64,000 nucleotides of DNA from Rhodopirellula sp. SM50 (GTDB lineage Bacteria > Planctomycetota > Planctomycetia > Pirellulales > Pirellulaceae): positions 1-64,000 of the forward strand of contig NZ_NTFY01000004.1 in assembly GCF_002289565.1 (NCBI RefSeq). The letters run 5' to 3'. The notes beneath the pieces are model-generated. The model saw only the letters and a list, made by a program, of their open reading frames with translations. It was not told where the DNA came from and ran no database searches. Shown piece by piece: positions 1-8,990 of the stretch (the stretch's first letter is position 1; the number at the start of each line of letters is the position of its first letter). The position numbers and the translations under genes were made by a program.

Positions 1-18
1 AAAACTTTGGCTGTAAAG

Positions 19-192
19 GTGTTAGCGGAACGGCGCGAGCCGTCCGGTCGCGTTTCAAAAACACCGTGAAAGACCGGAGGGCTCGCGCCCTGCCGCTAAC
101 AATCTAAAGGTGTTAGCGGAACGGCGCGAGCCGTCCGGTCGCGCTTCAAAAACGCCGTGAAAGACCGGAGGGCTCGCGCCCTACCGCTAACA
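19..192. repeat. two tandem copies of a palindromic intergenic repeat (family A)
   Basis: Two adjacent, almost identical units lie at about 19-103 and 109-192. Each has a left arm beginning GTGTTAGCGGAACGGCGCGAG and a right arm ending CTCGCGCCCTNCCGCTAAC, so each can fold into a long imperfect hairpin around a central A-rich loop. Related units occur elsewhere in this window (near 6.6, 6.8, 33.0, 40.5 and 58.3 kb), always between genes. They resemble REP/BIME-type elements. No protein-coding content is seen. Confidence 0.8.
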
Positions 193-234
193 AATCGTTC
201 ACGGCGTAGGGCGGAGCCCGACGACAAGGGATGC

Positions 235-1140
235 CTACGGAAACGTGTAGCTCTCGTTGGTGATGTCAAAGTCCTTGTCGGTCAGGCCGACGTTGGTTTT
301 CAGATCTCGGTACTCGTAGGATTCGACCAACGGCAGTTGATCGTCTGGAGCATCGGGATCGGGCCAACCGAAGCTGCGGTAGCTGAGGATCAACAACCGC
401 TCGCGATCATAAACGATCTCGGCCAGTGAAAAGTCATCTTCACCGCCACCGGGTTGACTGCGTTGGGCTTTGATCAAGTCGCACATCCGGCCGTCGAACT
501 CATGATCTCGCGTGATCGTCACGGTGACATCGGGATTGTCCAAATCCTTTTGGCCGCGTTCGATCAGTTTCTCGACCAGGCCTGTGATCCCGATTTCGTA
601 GATCGGGTAGCGCTGGCCGGCCATGGCGAGCATCCCGGTCGGATCCAGCCAAAGGGTTTTCCAGCTGAGCAACACCGTGACTTCGTGGACCGCCATCTGC
701 CCGTCGTAGAGATCTTTGCCCCAGATCACTTCCCGACCCGTGGCGGCTTCGGGGGCCAGGAATTTTAGATAGATTCGAATCGGCGCATCATTGGTTTCGT
801 TTCGATGGCGTGTCTGAATCTTGACCTCCATCTCGCTGCGTTCGTTCAACACGCCCGACTCGCTGCGATCCTGTTTGATGAACCGTGCGGTGTAGTCTTG
901 CAGTGAATCGTCCATTGACGCCAATGCTTGGTCGGCAAGCTCCAGGACTTCAGCGATCGACGACTGGCGGGTCCGCGGCGTTTGGTCCATCGCGTCATCC
1001 GCCGGCTCTTGCATGATGGTCGGCGCCACATCCTGGCGGACATCGGGCTTGCCGCGCATCACCGATGCGACGGCGACCGTGCCCACAAGCAATGCGGGGA
1101 TCAGCAGAACCCAACCTCGTCGAGACTTAGAAGGTGCCAT
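235..1140 (-). CDS. DUF1571 domain-containing membrane-anchored protein
   Basis: A 301-residue protein with an N-terminal basic stretch followed by a single hydrophobic segment (about residues 8-28, WVLLIPALLVGTVAVASV). This suggests an uncleaved anchor or signal peptide and an extracytoplasmic body. The body matches the pattern I associate with DUF1571: a DYTARFIKQDR-type strand, then a KFLAPEAATGREVIW stretch, and a C-terminal RDLKTNVGLTDKDFD segment, as in lipoprotein-carrier-like beta sheets. The start is the ATG at 1140; an in-frame extension to 1221 has no signal character. No Shine-Dalgarno sequence is visible. The molecular role is unknown. Family call moderately sure, function not assigned. 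Confidence 0.7.
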   Translation of the reverse strand: MAPSKSRRGWVLLIPALLVGTVAVASVMRGKPDVRQDVAPTIMQEPADDAMDQTPRTRQSSIAEVLELADQALASMDDSLQDYTARFIKQDRSESGVLNERSEMEVKIQTRHRNETNDAPIRIYLKFLAPEAATGREVIWGKDLYDGQMAVHEVTVLLSWKTLWLDPTGMLAMAGQRYPIYEIGITGLVEKLIERGQKDLDNPDVTVTITRDHEFDGRMCDLIKAQRSQPGGGEDDFSLAEIVYDRERLLILSYRSFGWPDPDAPDDQLPLVESYEYRDLKTNVGLTDKDFDITNESYTFP

Positions 1141-1315
1141 ATTAATTTTGAAGGGGGGGAGAACGAAAGGGTGCCGAACGGTGATCGCGGCCTGTCGATT
1201 GAATCGATGGTCCGAAATCAACTCGATGCAACCACTCTAACGGCAAAGCCCCGTCACCACCAAGGCCCAAAACGGCGTGTTGACCGGCAGGGGCACGCAA
1301 CGGCCCCGAATCCGC

Positions 1316-2314
1316 CTATCGCGTCAGTGGGTCCAGGCCGCAGCGGCGGATGTGGGCGTTGGCCGCAATCCACTGCGTCTGGTTCATTTTCTGGGCCATG
1401 ATCTGCCAATGATCGCGGTCGGTCGACAACAGGCAAGCCAGCGACGAAGGCGTGTCTTCGTCGGTCCGCGGGCAACGTGAAATCAGCATGCGAATCCGCG
1501 CCCGCTGCTCCACATCCAGGTCACGACGCGTCAGGGCGGTGGTCAAGTACGGAATCGCACTGGTCCCCAAACCGGCCAATGCGACCGCGGCGCCGCGACG
1601 TTGGGAGTGCTTTGCCGAACCCAGCTGGTCAATCAATCGGTCCACCTCGTCCGATGAAACGACGGCCAGGGAGGTCGCGTTTTCTTGCAAGAAGGCTTCG
1701 GTTCGGTGGGTCAATTCGATCACACTGCGGCCCAGCAGCATGCGCGAGATCAGCAGATCAAAATGAATCTGGAACCCGGCTTCGTCCTGCCCCACGATGT
1801 GCAGCAACGTCGGGCCGGTGAGATGACGATCCAGCTCGCTCTCGGCGGCCGGATCGCGACGGACGTGCCATTGGATCGCACCGCGCCCCTGTTGTTCCAT
1901 GACCGCTTGCTCACCGGTGGCAACGAGCGTCGATTCCATTCGCAAACTCTTGCCGTGTTCGGCAACGAGTTGGACACGTTGGTAATCGTCCGCGTAGCTG
2001 TAATAGACCGAAGGTACTCCGGACGACGACGAAACGGTGATCGACTCGCGGAACCGATCGGCCTGGTGCTGTTGCGAGCCTTTGCGATACCGCATCGGGT
2101 CGACTTCGAGACGCCCAGAGCGAAGCCGAAATCGGGCAAGTCCGGACTCAGAAAACACGCCGGGCGGTTGACGTCTGGCCCGCTGTTTCTTGCGGCAAGG
2201 TGGCGTTTGCCCTGCCGCCTTGAGACGTTGATCGGCGGTCGGCTCGTCTGCAGGAGTCGACACGGTCGGCATCGCCATCAAGATGGCCAATGCAATCAGG
2301 TAAGGGTACCTCAT
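1316..2314 (-). CDS. secreted protein with HEAT-like repeats, function unknown
   Basis: A 332-residue protein starting at the ATG at 2314 (MRYPYLIALAILMAM), a typical signal peptide; an upstream in-frame start at 2347 only adds residues before the signal. The middle third (SITVSSSSGVPSVYYSYADD and on) is rich in beta-strand character. Residues about 225-270 (LIDQLGSAKHSQRRGAAVAL, then AIPYLTTAL) look like one or two HEAT/armadillo helices. It is followed by the DUF1571 gene on the same strand 175 bp away, so the two may be co-transcribed. I do not recognise a catalytic motif. Function unknown. Confidence 0.55.
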   Translation of the reverse strand: MRYPYLIALAILMAMPTVSTPADEPTADQRLKAAGQTPPCRKKQRARRQPPGVFSESGLARFRLRSGRLEVDPMRYRKGSQQHQADRFRESITVSSSSGVPSVYYSYADDYQRVQLVAEHGKSLRMESTLVATGEQAVMEQQGRGAIQWHVRRDPAAESELDRHLTGPTLLHIVGQDEAGFQIHFDLLISRMLLGRSVIELTHRTEAFLQENATSLAVVSSDEVDRLIDQLGSAKHSQRRGAAVALAGLGTSAIPYLTTALTRRDLDVEQRARIRMLISRCPRTDEDTPSSLACLLSTDRDHWQIMAQKMNQTQWIAANAHIRRCGLDPLTR

Positions 2315-2477
2315 CGCTTCACCGATCCTTTTCACGCGGGTGACCACGTGAAGATCTGCACGTTCGGAGACCGGAATTGAACGTTCCCGGTCTTTCCTCA
2401 GTGCTCGATAGTTGAATATCGGCGACGCCGAAAGGCCAGTTGAAGCAATCTTTAGCCAGGGGTGTGATTAACGCACG

Positions 2478-2550
2478 TTGAGGGAGAAATAGTGGACCCT
2501 CTCTGGCGTTTGCTCGCTGCGCAAACGCCGTCTCTCCCAGAGGGAGAGAA
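2478..2550. repeat. imperfect inverted repeat upstream of the HEAT-like gene
   Basis: The stretch between the HEAT-like gene and ribD holds a compact inverted repeat: GGCGTTTG and its complement CAAACGCC flank a short CTCGCTGCG loop, inside outer arms CCCTCTC and GAGGGAG. No gene or promoter could be supported here. It is probably another intergenic palindromic element. Confidence 0.5.
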
Positions 2551-2618
2551 TCTAAATGGGTTGCCGAAAACTGCCGTTGTACAGTCTCTTTCCCGAGCAG
2601 TAACACCCGGCGGCTAAA

Positions 2619-2758
2619 GCCCAATACCGCTAAGTTAAGCTCGACGGGGGGCCCGGACGCTGGCGCGAACCGGCTGATATCAATCGTTTATCAGCCGTTT
2701 GGCGCGAGCCTACGGGCCCCGAGTTGAGGAAACCACGCTTAACTTAGCGGTATTGGGC
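2619..2758. repeat. 140-bp near-perfect inverted repeat (family C, copy 1)
   Basis: The outer arms are GCCCAATACCGCTAAGTTAAGC (2619-2640) and its reverse complement ending at 2758. Inside are further complementary stretches, GGGCCCGGACGCTGGCGCGAA paired with GGCGCGAGCCTACGGGCCCC, and a TATCAATCGTTTATCAG centre. A second copy lies in opposite orientation at 11977-12116, with diverged half copies near 6.4 and 59.6 kb. It lies 47 bp past the ribD stop, so as RNA it could also act as a 3' stem-loop. Confidence 0.8.
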
Positions 2759-2805
2759 TGAAGCCTGCACACCAGCCTTTCTGCCTGTTCCTTTTGGGGC
2801 CTTGA

Positions 2806-3960
2806 TCAGCTAGCCACACGTCGATAAATCAAACGCACGTCGTCTTCGAATCGGTCGACCCGGTTGAGCGTTAGCTTGGTTGCCAGGTCGATGGGGCCGA
2901 GTCCCGCTCCGGCGATGGGGCCGGGCGCTGTCACGCCGCCGAACAGCTTGGCGCCGATGTAGGCATGAAATTCGTCCACCAGACACTCGCCCGAGGTTGG
3001 ATCCCAAAAACTGCCCAACAACGCGGCACCGCCTTCGATCATCACGTTGGTCATCTCTTGTTCGCCGAGTCGCTTGAGCGTTTGGCGGACCATCGATTGT
3101 GGGTCATCGGAGTCCAATGCAAACACGCTTGCTCCGCGTTGGCGCAGCGCCGCCAAGCGGTCGCCGTCGACCAGCGGCGACGTGAACAACCAAGTCTCAA
3201 TGGCGTCGGCCGTTTGAATCAGCTTGGATTGCAGCGAGGGAAGCCGGCGACGACAGAGCACGACACGTTTGGCGATGCGTGGCGGCGTCACCGCGACACC
3301 CTCGGCGTCGACCCATCGGGCGTTGAGCATCGGGTCGTCCGCTTCGACGGTGCCCATCGCCGTGAGGATCGCGTCGACGCGGCCGCGCAAGCGGTGCACC
3401 TGACGCCTCGATTCCGCTCCCGTGATCCACTGGCTTTGGCGAGACACGGTGGCAATGCGACCGTCTGCGGTCATCGCCCACTTGGCGATCACCCACGGCG
3501 TGCCGGTGCGAACACGTTTTAAATACGGTGCCAATAACGTTTCGGCATCGGCCTTCAAGACGTCGAGTGTGACCTCGATCCCCGCCTGACGCAGCTGACG
3601 GATCCCGCCGCCATCGACCTTGGGAAACGGATCACGCATCGCAACGACGACACGTGTGACACCGGCCCGGATCAGCGCTTCGCTACAGGGCGGCGTCTTG
3701 CCATGGTGACAACAGGGTTCCAAGGTGACGTAGGCGGTCGCACCGGCGGCCTCGTCCGGCGACCGCAGTGACTGCAGCGCGTCGACTTCCGCGTGCGGCC
3801 CACCGAACACGTGGTGGTAACCACGGGCGATGCAGAGCCCGTCTTTGACGAGCACGCAGCCGACCATCGGGTTCGGTTCAACGTAACCTTGCCCTTGGAC
3901 GGCCAAGTCCAGTGCAAGTCGCATCCAGTGTTCATCGCCAGGATGGTGGGTCGACGTCAT
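2806..3960 (-). CDS. ribD: bifunctional riboflavin deaminase/reductase RibD
   Basis: A 384-residue protein matching RibD in length and domain order. The N-terminal CMP/dCMP-deaminase-type half carries the zinc site (GGPHAEVDAL and CCHHGKTPPC). The C-terminal half is a RibD/DHFR-like reductase (WVIAKWAMTADGRIA, later MIEGGAALLGSFW). It deaminates 2,5-diamino-6-ribosylamino-pyrimidinone phosphate and reduces the ribose side chain in riboflavin synthesis. The start chosen is the ATG at 3960 (MTSTHHPGDEHWM), 8 bp after the stop of the SEC-C/TPR gene; the longer in-frame start at 3990 would overlap it. The tight spacing suggests co-transcription. No FMN riboswitch is visible before the pair. Confidence 0.93.
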   Translation of the reverse strand: MTSTHHPGDEHWMRLALDLAVQGQGYVEPNPMVGCVLVKDGLCIARGYHHVFGGPHAEVDALQSLRSPDEAAGATAYVTLEPCCHHGKTPPCSEALIRAGVTRVVVAMRDPFPKVDGGGIRQLRQAGIEVTLDVLKADAETLLAPYLKRVRTGTPWVIAKWAMTADGRIATVSRQSQWITGAESRRQVHRLRGRVDAILTAMGTVEADDPMLNARWVDAEGVAVTPPRIAKRVVLCRRRLPSLQSKLIQTADAIETWLFTSPLVDGDRLAALRQRGASVFALDSDDPQSMVRQTLKRLGEQEMTNVMIEGGAALLGSFWDPTSGECLVDEFHAYIGAKLFGGVTAPGPIAGAGLGPIDLATKLTLNRVDRFEDDVRLIYRRVAS

Positions 3961-3968
3961 GCGACCGT

Positions 3969-6140
3969 TCAATCCATTCCGGGGACCCAAAGCTTGCCGC
4001 CTTCACCACCGGATGGATTGGGGGCGGCCGGCGAGTCGGGCGTCCAAACTCCGCCGGAACGCTCTTCCGGAGGTGCCGCCGGCGTGAATTCGGTCGGGGC
4101 TGCCGCCGGTGCGCCGGGGCCATCGCGTAGCGATCCATCGGGGCGAATGATCCCCAGCTGCATGAGCAACTGCTGCACGCGTGCCATCACGGAGGGATCG
4201 TTTCCGTAGTTCTTTTCGATGTCCATGATCGTTTGTCGGAAACCGTCCTGATCGGACATCGACAAACAAAGCTCAAGCCGTGCGAGCAAGATCGAGGCGA
4301 AGTTCAGCTTGTGCGTTTTGGCGAATTGGATCGCTCGATCGCTGATCGCGATCGACTCGCCCGGTTCTGGTGTCGACATCATCCACAGGATGTAACCTTC
4401 CATCGCCATCCGGTTTTCCTGTTCGTTGGCAGCGTCGGCGGCTGTCTTTTCGACCAGTTTTGCGGCGAACCGGTTGCAGGCGGTCATGCCGCCGGTCGCA
4501 CGTGCGTTGCTGGCCAAAACGTACAGCTGCATCGGAGAAAGTTCGTCGGGATTGACGCGAAAGAAATCGGCGGCGGACACGTCGCCGAGCGTTTCGTCGG
4601 TCGGTTGCAGTTCCGGCAGCGGATCGACCTTGGAGATCTGATAGATGTCGGCAAGCGCGCCCGCCAGGCTGATGATCCGCTCGTGGCCTTCGAGAACGCG
4701 GACGACCGTGGCCCGCTCCATCGCCAGCGCGTCGTCATCGGCGGCGCCGGCCAACGATTTACCGGCCAGCATTGGCAACGGTAGCTCACAGGCTCGTTTG
4801 CCGTCGTGGCTGGCCGCGAACTCGCGATTGAAGCGTGCCAATTCGGCCATCGATTTGGGTTGCACCTGACGAATCGGTCGATCGTCGAGGGCAAACGACA
4901 TCGGGATCGGATGGGGTTCATCCAAGACGACTTTGCCATCGGGGATCGCGGCCAGCAGGATGCCCTTGACCGTTTCGACACGGTCTTCGGTGACATCAAA
5001 CGCGATCGCTTGGGCGCTCCGATCGGTCTGTCGTCCGAACACCGCGACCAGGGCAATCGACGCCGGGCAGTCGGCGGCTGTGACGTCTTGATCGTTCGAT
5101 TCCAGCGGTCGGTCGGAAACGAAAAACGCGCTCCGGGGTCGGACTTCGCCCTCGGGGATTTGCAACTGGGACAACCGCTGGGCGGAGAGTTGTTCGGTTC
5201 GGTCGCTCGCGATCAACGCCATCTCGGCTTGATCGATGTCGTCAAATTCGACGTGTATCGTTTGGGCGTTGACCGACAGGGTTCCGATCGGCGAAAGCAG
5301 TCCGCTGATCGCGCGGTAACGTTGACGCGTCAACAGATCCAACGCTTCAACTTGCGAGAGCTGGTTGGCCATTTCGGTTTGGCGTTCCAGATCACCACGC
5401 CACACCGCACAGTGGAACAAGCCCGACAGGATGGGCGCTTGATTCGGTGCGGTGCGTCGCAGCGATTCAAATTTGTCTTGCGCCAGCAGCACCTTGTTGC
5501 TGCGCAGCAACCCGACCGCTTCGTCAAAACGTTCGCCCCAATCCGCGTCGGCGTCACGCTCGATCAATTGCGGTACGCTTTTGAGCAGATGATTGACGCC
5601 CGGTGAGGTGTCCAGTTGTGCCAAGAACGCGTTAGCCTGTTCGGCTTCATAGCCTTGTGAGCTGATGGCAAGCAGCGCGTAGACGCGGGCCGACAAGATC
5701 ACACCGCTTTGGGCCAGGCCCATCGCGACGATCAGCGCGACGTCCATCAAGAACGCGTCGACTTCCTGGCCGCTTTCGTTGAGTGCTTCTAGCAGTGAAT
5801 CGGTCGCGCCCTGGACATCCTGGCTGAACACGAGCGCGGCGGCACGTTGCGTCAGGGCGAGTGGATTGGAAGGTTGAAGCCGAATGAATCGTTCGGCATT
5901 TTCACTGAGCGAATCATACTCGCGAAGGTCCAACAACAGCCGACCGCGGATCGCCAACGCCCACGCCGCATCGGGATGCTCTTCCAGAATCGATTTCAAT
6001 CGATCCAATCCCGGGACGACCTGACCGCCCTCGATCATCGTCAGCACTTGGTCCATCTGGCCGACGGAGTCCTTGCACTTGCAGAACTTGATTTTTTTGC
6101 CGTTCCCACAGGGGCAAACGGCGTACAGATCGACAGACAT
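3969..6140 (-). CDS. SEC-C motif, TPR-like repeat protein
   Basis: A 723-residue protein starting at the ATG at 6140 (MSVDLYAVCPCGNGKKIKFC). The start is fixed by the SEC-C zinc-binding motif at the very N-terminus, with Cys at 9, 11, 20 and 22. The next 200 residues are TPR-like helical repeats (VVPGLDRLKSILEEHPDAAW; DSLSENAERFIRLQPSNPLA). The centre has mixed character, and the C-terminus returns to helices and ends in a proline/glycine-rich tail. SEC-C motifs usually mediate protein or nucleic-acid contacts, as in SecA. It sits directly upstream of ribD, which may only reflect co-transcription. The role is unknown. Confidence 0.75.
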   Translation of the reverse strand: MSVDLYAVCPCGNGKKIKFCKCKDSVGQMDQVLTMIEGGQVVPGLDRLKSILEEHPDAAWALAIRGRLLLDLREYDSLSENAERFIRLQPSNPLALTQRAAALVFSQDVQGATDSLLEALNESGQEVDAFLMDVALIVAMGLAQSGVILSARVYALLAISSQGYEAEQANAFLAQLDTSPGVNHLLKSVPQLIERDADADWGERFDEAVGLLRSNKVLLAQDKFESLRRTAPNQAPILSGLFHCAVWRGDLERQTEMANQLSQVEALDLLTRQRYRAISGLLSPIGTLSVNAQTIHVEFDDIDQAEMALIASDRTEQLSAQRLSQLQIPEGEVRPRSAFFVSDRPLESNDQDVTAADCPASIALVAVFGRQTDRSAQAIAFDVTEDRVETVKGILLAAIPDGKVVLDEPHPIPMSFALDDRPIRQVQPKSMAELARFNREFAASHDGKRACELPLPMLAGKSLAGAADDDALAMERATVVRVLEGHERIISLAGALADIYQISKVDPLPELQPTDETLGDVSAADFFRVNPDELSPMQLYVLASNARATGGMTACNRFAAKLVEKTAADAANEQENRMAMEGYILWMMSTPEPGESIAISDRAIQFAKTHKLNFASILLARLELCLSMSDQDGFRQTIMDIEKNYGNDPSVMARVQQLLMQLGIIRPDGSLRDGPGAPAAAPTEFTPAAPPEERSGGVWTPDSPAAPNPSGGEGGKLWVPGMD

Positions 6141-6354
6141 AGAACGGGCCGAGATCGAGGATGGGGGGAGATGAGCCGAGAATGTTACCACGATCGGTGC
6201 ATCTGGCCAAAGCCCCGCTGGCCGATGCCGCCGGGGATTTTCGCTCGTTCCCAGGCTTCGCCTGGGCTGCGGAGAATCGCTGTCTCGCGCCATCGCTAAA
6301 TTTCTGCCGAATCAATTCTGCGATGGACCATCGATGAGCATGGAGCGGTTGGGC

Positions 6355-6846
6355 ATCAAAAACACGATTGACATCAGCCGATTCGCGCAAGCGTTCGGGC
6401 CTCGGCAACAACGGAAGGCCCGTAGGCTGGCGCCAAACGGCTGATCCCACGAGGCCCCCAAGGGAATGGAAACCGCCAAGATTCTGCGAATGAATGCACG
6501 TTTCAACGGAGAGATTTTGCGCAGCCCAGGCGGAGCCTCCGAAGAACCCTGTGTTCCCGCGCAGAGCCCTACGCCGTGAACGACTTTTTAGCGGTAGGGC
6601 GCGAGCCCTCCGGTGTGTTGGCAAAGATGCGCAAGCCGGAGGGCTTGCGCCCTGCCGCTAAAACCTTATCAAACACAGGAAATCAATCGTTCACGCCGTA
6701 GGGCTCCGCCCTACGCCGTGAACGACATTTTAGCGGTAGGGCGCGAGCCCTCCGGTGTGTTGGCAAAGATGCGCAAGCCGGAGGGCTCGCACCCTGCCGC
6801 TAACACCTCGTCAAACACAGGAAATCAATCGTTCACGGCGTAGGGC
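6355..6846. repeat. cluster of palindromic repeats in an 838-bp gene-free stretch
   Basis: Between the SEC-C gene and the DJ-1 gene there is no supported gene. Two family-A palindromes lie at about 6569-6703 and 6709-6846. Each is flanked by ACGCCGTGAACGA and its complement and has an inner TTAGCGGTAGGGCGCGAGCC arm. At 6385-6455 lie two short stretches in opposite orientation (CATCAGCCGATTCGCG and GGCGCCAAACGGCTGAT) that are a diverged core of family C. A small CCAGGCTTCGCCTGG hairpin is near 6251. Confidence 0.75.
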
Positions 6847-6978
6847 GGAGCCTGGGAACGAGTCGCGAACAGCCCATCGGCATGCACAGCATGCCCTACG
6901 CGGCTGCATCTGTTGATAGAATCTCCGTGGAACCATCTCGATTTCGTCCCCACCTCTCTCCTCCCCACCGGTCCCACC

Positions 6979-7554
6979 ATGAGCCAACCCAAAGTCTTGA
7001 TCATCATCGGCGACGCGACTGAAACGCTCGACACGATGTATCCGTACTACCGACTGATCGAAGCCGGGTTCCAACCGGTCGTCGCCGCGCCGGAAAAACG
7101 CCTGTATCAGATGGTGATGCACGAGGTGAAACCCGGTTGGACGATCACCAAGGAATGGGAAGGTTACACGTTGCAAGCCGACGTCGCGTTCTCGGAAATC
7201 GATCCCGATGATTACTTGGGGATCCTGTTCAGCGGCGGACGCGCACCGGAGTACATTCGTTACGACGAAGACCTGGTGCGGGTGACCAAGCACTTCTTTG
7301 AGCACAACAAACCGATCGCCAGTGTTTGTCACGGCGTGGAAATCCCCGCGTACGCCGATTGTGTCCGCGGTCGCCGCATGGCGACGGTGGGCAAATGCAA
7401 GTTCGATCTGGAAGTCTGTGGCGGGACGTTTGTCGATGAGCCCTGTGTGGTCGACGGCAACCTGGTCAGCGGGCGAACCTTTCACGACAACGGTCACTAC
7501 ATCGGTCCCTGGATCGAGTTGCTGGAAAAGGCACGACAGCCGGTTGACGTCTGA
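6979..7554 (+). CDS. DJ-1/PfpI family protein
   Basis: A 191-residue protein with the DJ-1/PfpI flavodoxin-like fold. It opens with a beta strand KVLIIIGDATETLD, has a GILFSGGRAPEYIR turn, and shows the nucleophile elbow ASVCHG with the presumed reactive cysteine at residue 117. Length is typical of single-domain members (proteases, glyoxalases, chaperones, amidases), and I cannot choose among them. The start is the ATG at 6979, because upstream residues are not family-like. Its TGA overlaps the ATG of the following sulfatase by one base (TGATG), suggesting translational coupling. Confidence 0.85.
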   Translation: MSQPKVLIIIGDATETLDTMYPYYRLIEAGFQPVVAAPEKRLYQMVMHEVKPGWTITKEWEGYTLQADVAFSEIDPDDYLGILFSGGRAPEYIRYDEDLVRVTKHFFEHNKPIASVCHGVEIPAYADCVRGRRMATVGKCKFDLEVCGGTFVDEPCVVDGNLVSGRTFHDNGHYIGPWIELLEKARQPVDV

Positions 7555-8990
7555 TGTTCTGTGTCAGACGTGCCAGTTGGATCCTGGTTCTGATCGTGAA
7601 CCTCGGCGTCGTCACCCGCGGCGACGATCGCCCCAACGTCGTGATGATCATTTCAGATGACCAGGCGTTTTCCGATTTCGGCTTCATGGGTAACGCCGTC
7701 GTCCAAACGCCGCACTTGGATGCGTTGGCGGCGCGATCGGCACGGTTCATCAACGGCTACGTTCCCTCAAGTGTCTGTCGGCCTTCGTTGGTCACGTTGC
7801 TGACCGGTTTGTACCCGCACGAGCATGGGATTCATTTCAACCATCCGCCGCCGGGGTTTTCCAAACTGACCAAAACGTACGACCGCGATCAGTACGAAGC
7901 GGCCAGGGACGCTGCCGCGGTGATGATCCGAAACGTCGACACGATGCCCAGGCTGCTTGCCGCGACTGGGTATCGTTGCTTGCAAACCGGAAAGTACTGG
8001 GAAGGTCATTGGAAGAACGCCGGCTTTACGGAGGGGATGACGACTTCCAAACCCGTTGCTGGAGCGCGGCATGGCAACAAACAGCTTGCCGATGGGCAAT
8101 GGGTGGCACACGGCAACGGCGATGCCGGCTTGGCGATCGGGCGTGAAACGATGCAGCCCATCGATACCTTTCTTGACGACGTCGGTTCCGACCCGTTCTT
8201 GCTCTGGTACGCCCCCTTCCTGCCACATCTGCCGCACGACAGTCCGAAACGGTTCTTCGATCGTTACGATGAATCCATCCCCGATCATGAACGTGCCTAC
8301 TACGCCGCGTGCAGCCAGTTTGATCAAACGGTGGGTGAGCTGATGGAGAAGGTCGAGACGCAATCACCAGCTCGAAAGACGTTGTACGTGTTTGTCGTCG
8401 ACAACGGTTTTCGACCGGATCCGACGCAACCGATGCGGGACGGCTTGGGTTACAACTACACGCATCGCAGCAAGCGGTCGCCCTTTGAAGACGGATTGCG
8501 AACTCCGATCCTGCTGCACCTGTCCGAACAGACTCGATCATCGACCCAGAACATGCTGTGCAGCAGCGTCGACATCGTGCCGACGATTTTGCAGGCCTGT
8601 TCGGTTCCGATCCCGGGCGCGATGAGCGGCCGTAGTCTTTGGCCGTTGGCGACCGGCCAGACGGCTGCGATGAAGTCGGAACCGGTGTTTGGTGAAATCT
8701 ATCCCGGCGATGCCAGCGTGTTGGGCAATCCGTCGGCGGACATCGCGTACCGTTGGATCCGTGACGGAGACTACAAACTGATCATGCCGCACACACGCAA
8801 GGGGAAGGCTTGGGGAAATTACGGCGACTCGCCCCAGTTGTACCATCTTGCCGACGATCCGAACGAGCAGAACAATTTGGCCGCCGATCCGACATTTCAA
8901 ACAACGCTCGACGACTTGCGAACAAAACTCGACTCATGGTGGCGTCCGGAAAGGAGCACCACGTCGGGCACTCAGACTGGGAACCAGTGA
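7554..8990 (+). CDS. secreted sulfatase family protein
   Basis: A 478-residue protein with a short signal peptide (about residues 5-22) and a classic sulfatase start, RPNVVMIISDDQAFSDFGF, whose Asp pair at 35/36 would bind calcium. The formylglycine-type motif is SSVCRPSLVTLLTG, with candidate Cys75; Leu79 sits where most family members have Arg. The sequence runs through to the C-terminal DDPNEQNNLAADP segment typical of the family. It probably removes sulfate esters from polysaccharides in the periplasm or outside. The gene overlaps the DJ-1 gene by 1 bp and the DUF971 gene at its 3' end. Confidence 0.9.
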   Translation: MFCVRRASWILVLIVNLGVVTRGDDRPNVVMIISDDQAFSDFGFMGNAVVQTPHLDALAARSARFINGYVPSSVCRPSLVTLLTGLYPHEHGIHFNHPPPGFSKLTKTYDRDQYEAARDAAAVMIRNVDTMPRLLAATGYRCLQTGKYWEGHWKNAGFTEGMTTSKPVAGARHGNKQLADGQWVAHGNGDAGLAIGRETMQPIDTFLDDVGSDPFLLWYAPFLPHLPHDSPKRFFDRYDESIPDHERAYYAACSQFDQTVGELMEKVETQSPARKTLYVFVVDNGFRPDPTQPMRDGLGYNYTHRSKRSPFEDGLRTPILLHLSEQTRSSTQNMLCSSVDIVPTILQACSVPIPGAMSGRSLWPLATGQTAAMKSEPVFGEIYPGDASVLGNPSADIAYRWIRDGDYKLIMPHTRKGKAWGNYGDSPQLYHLADDPNEQNNLAADPTFQTTLDDLRTKLDSWWRPERSTTSGTQTGNQ

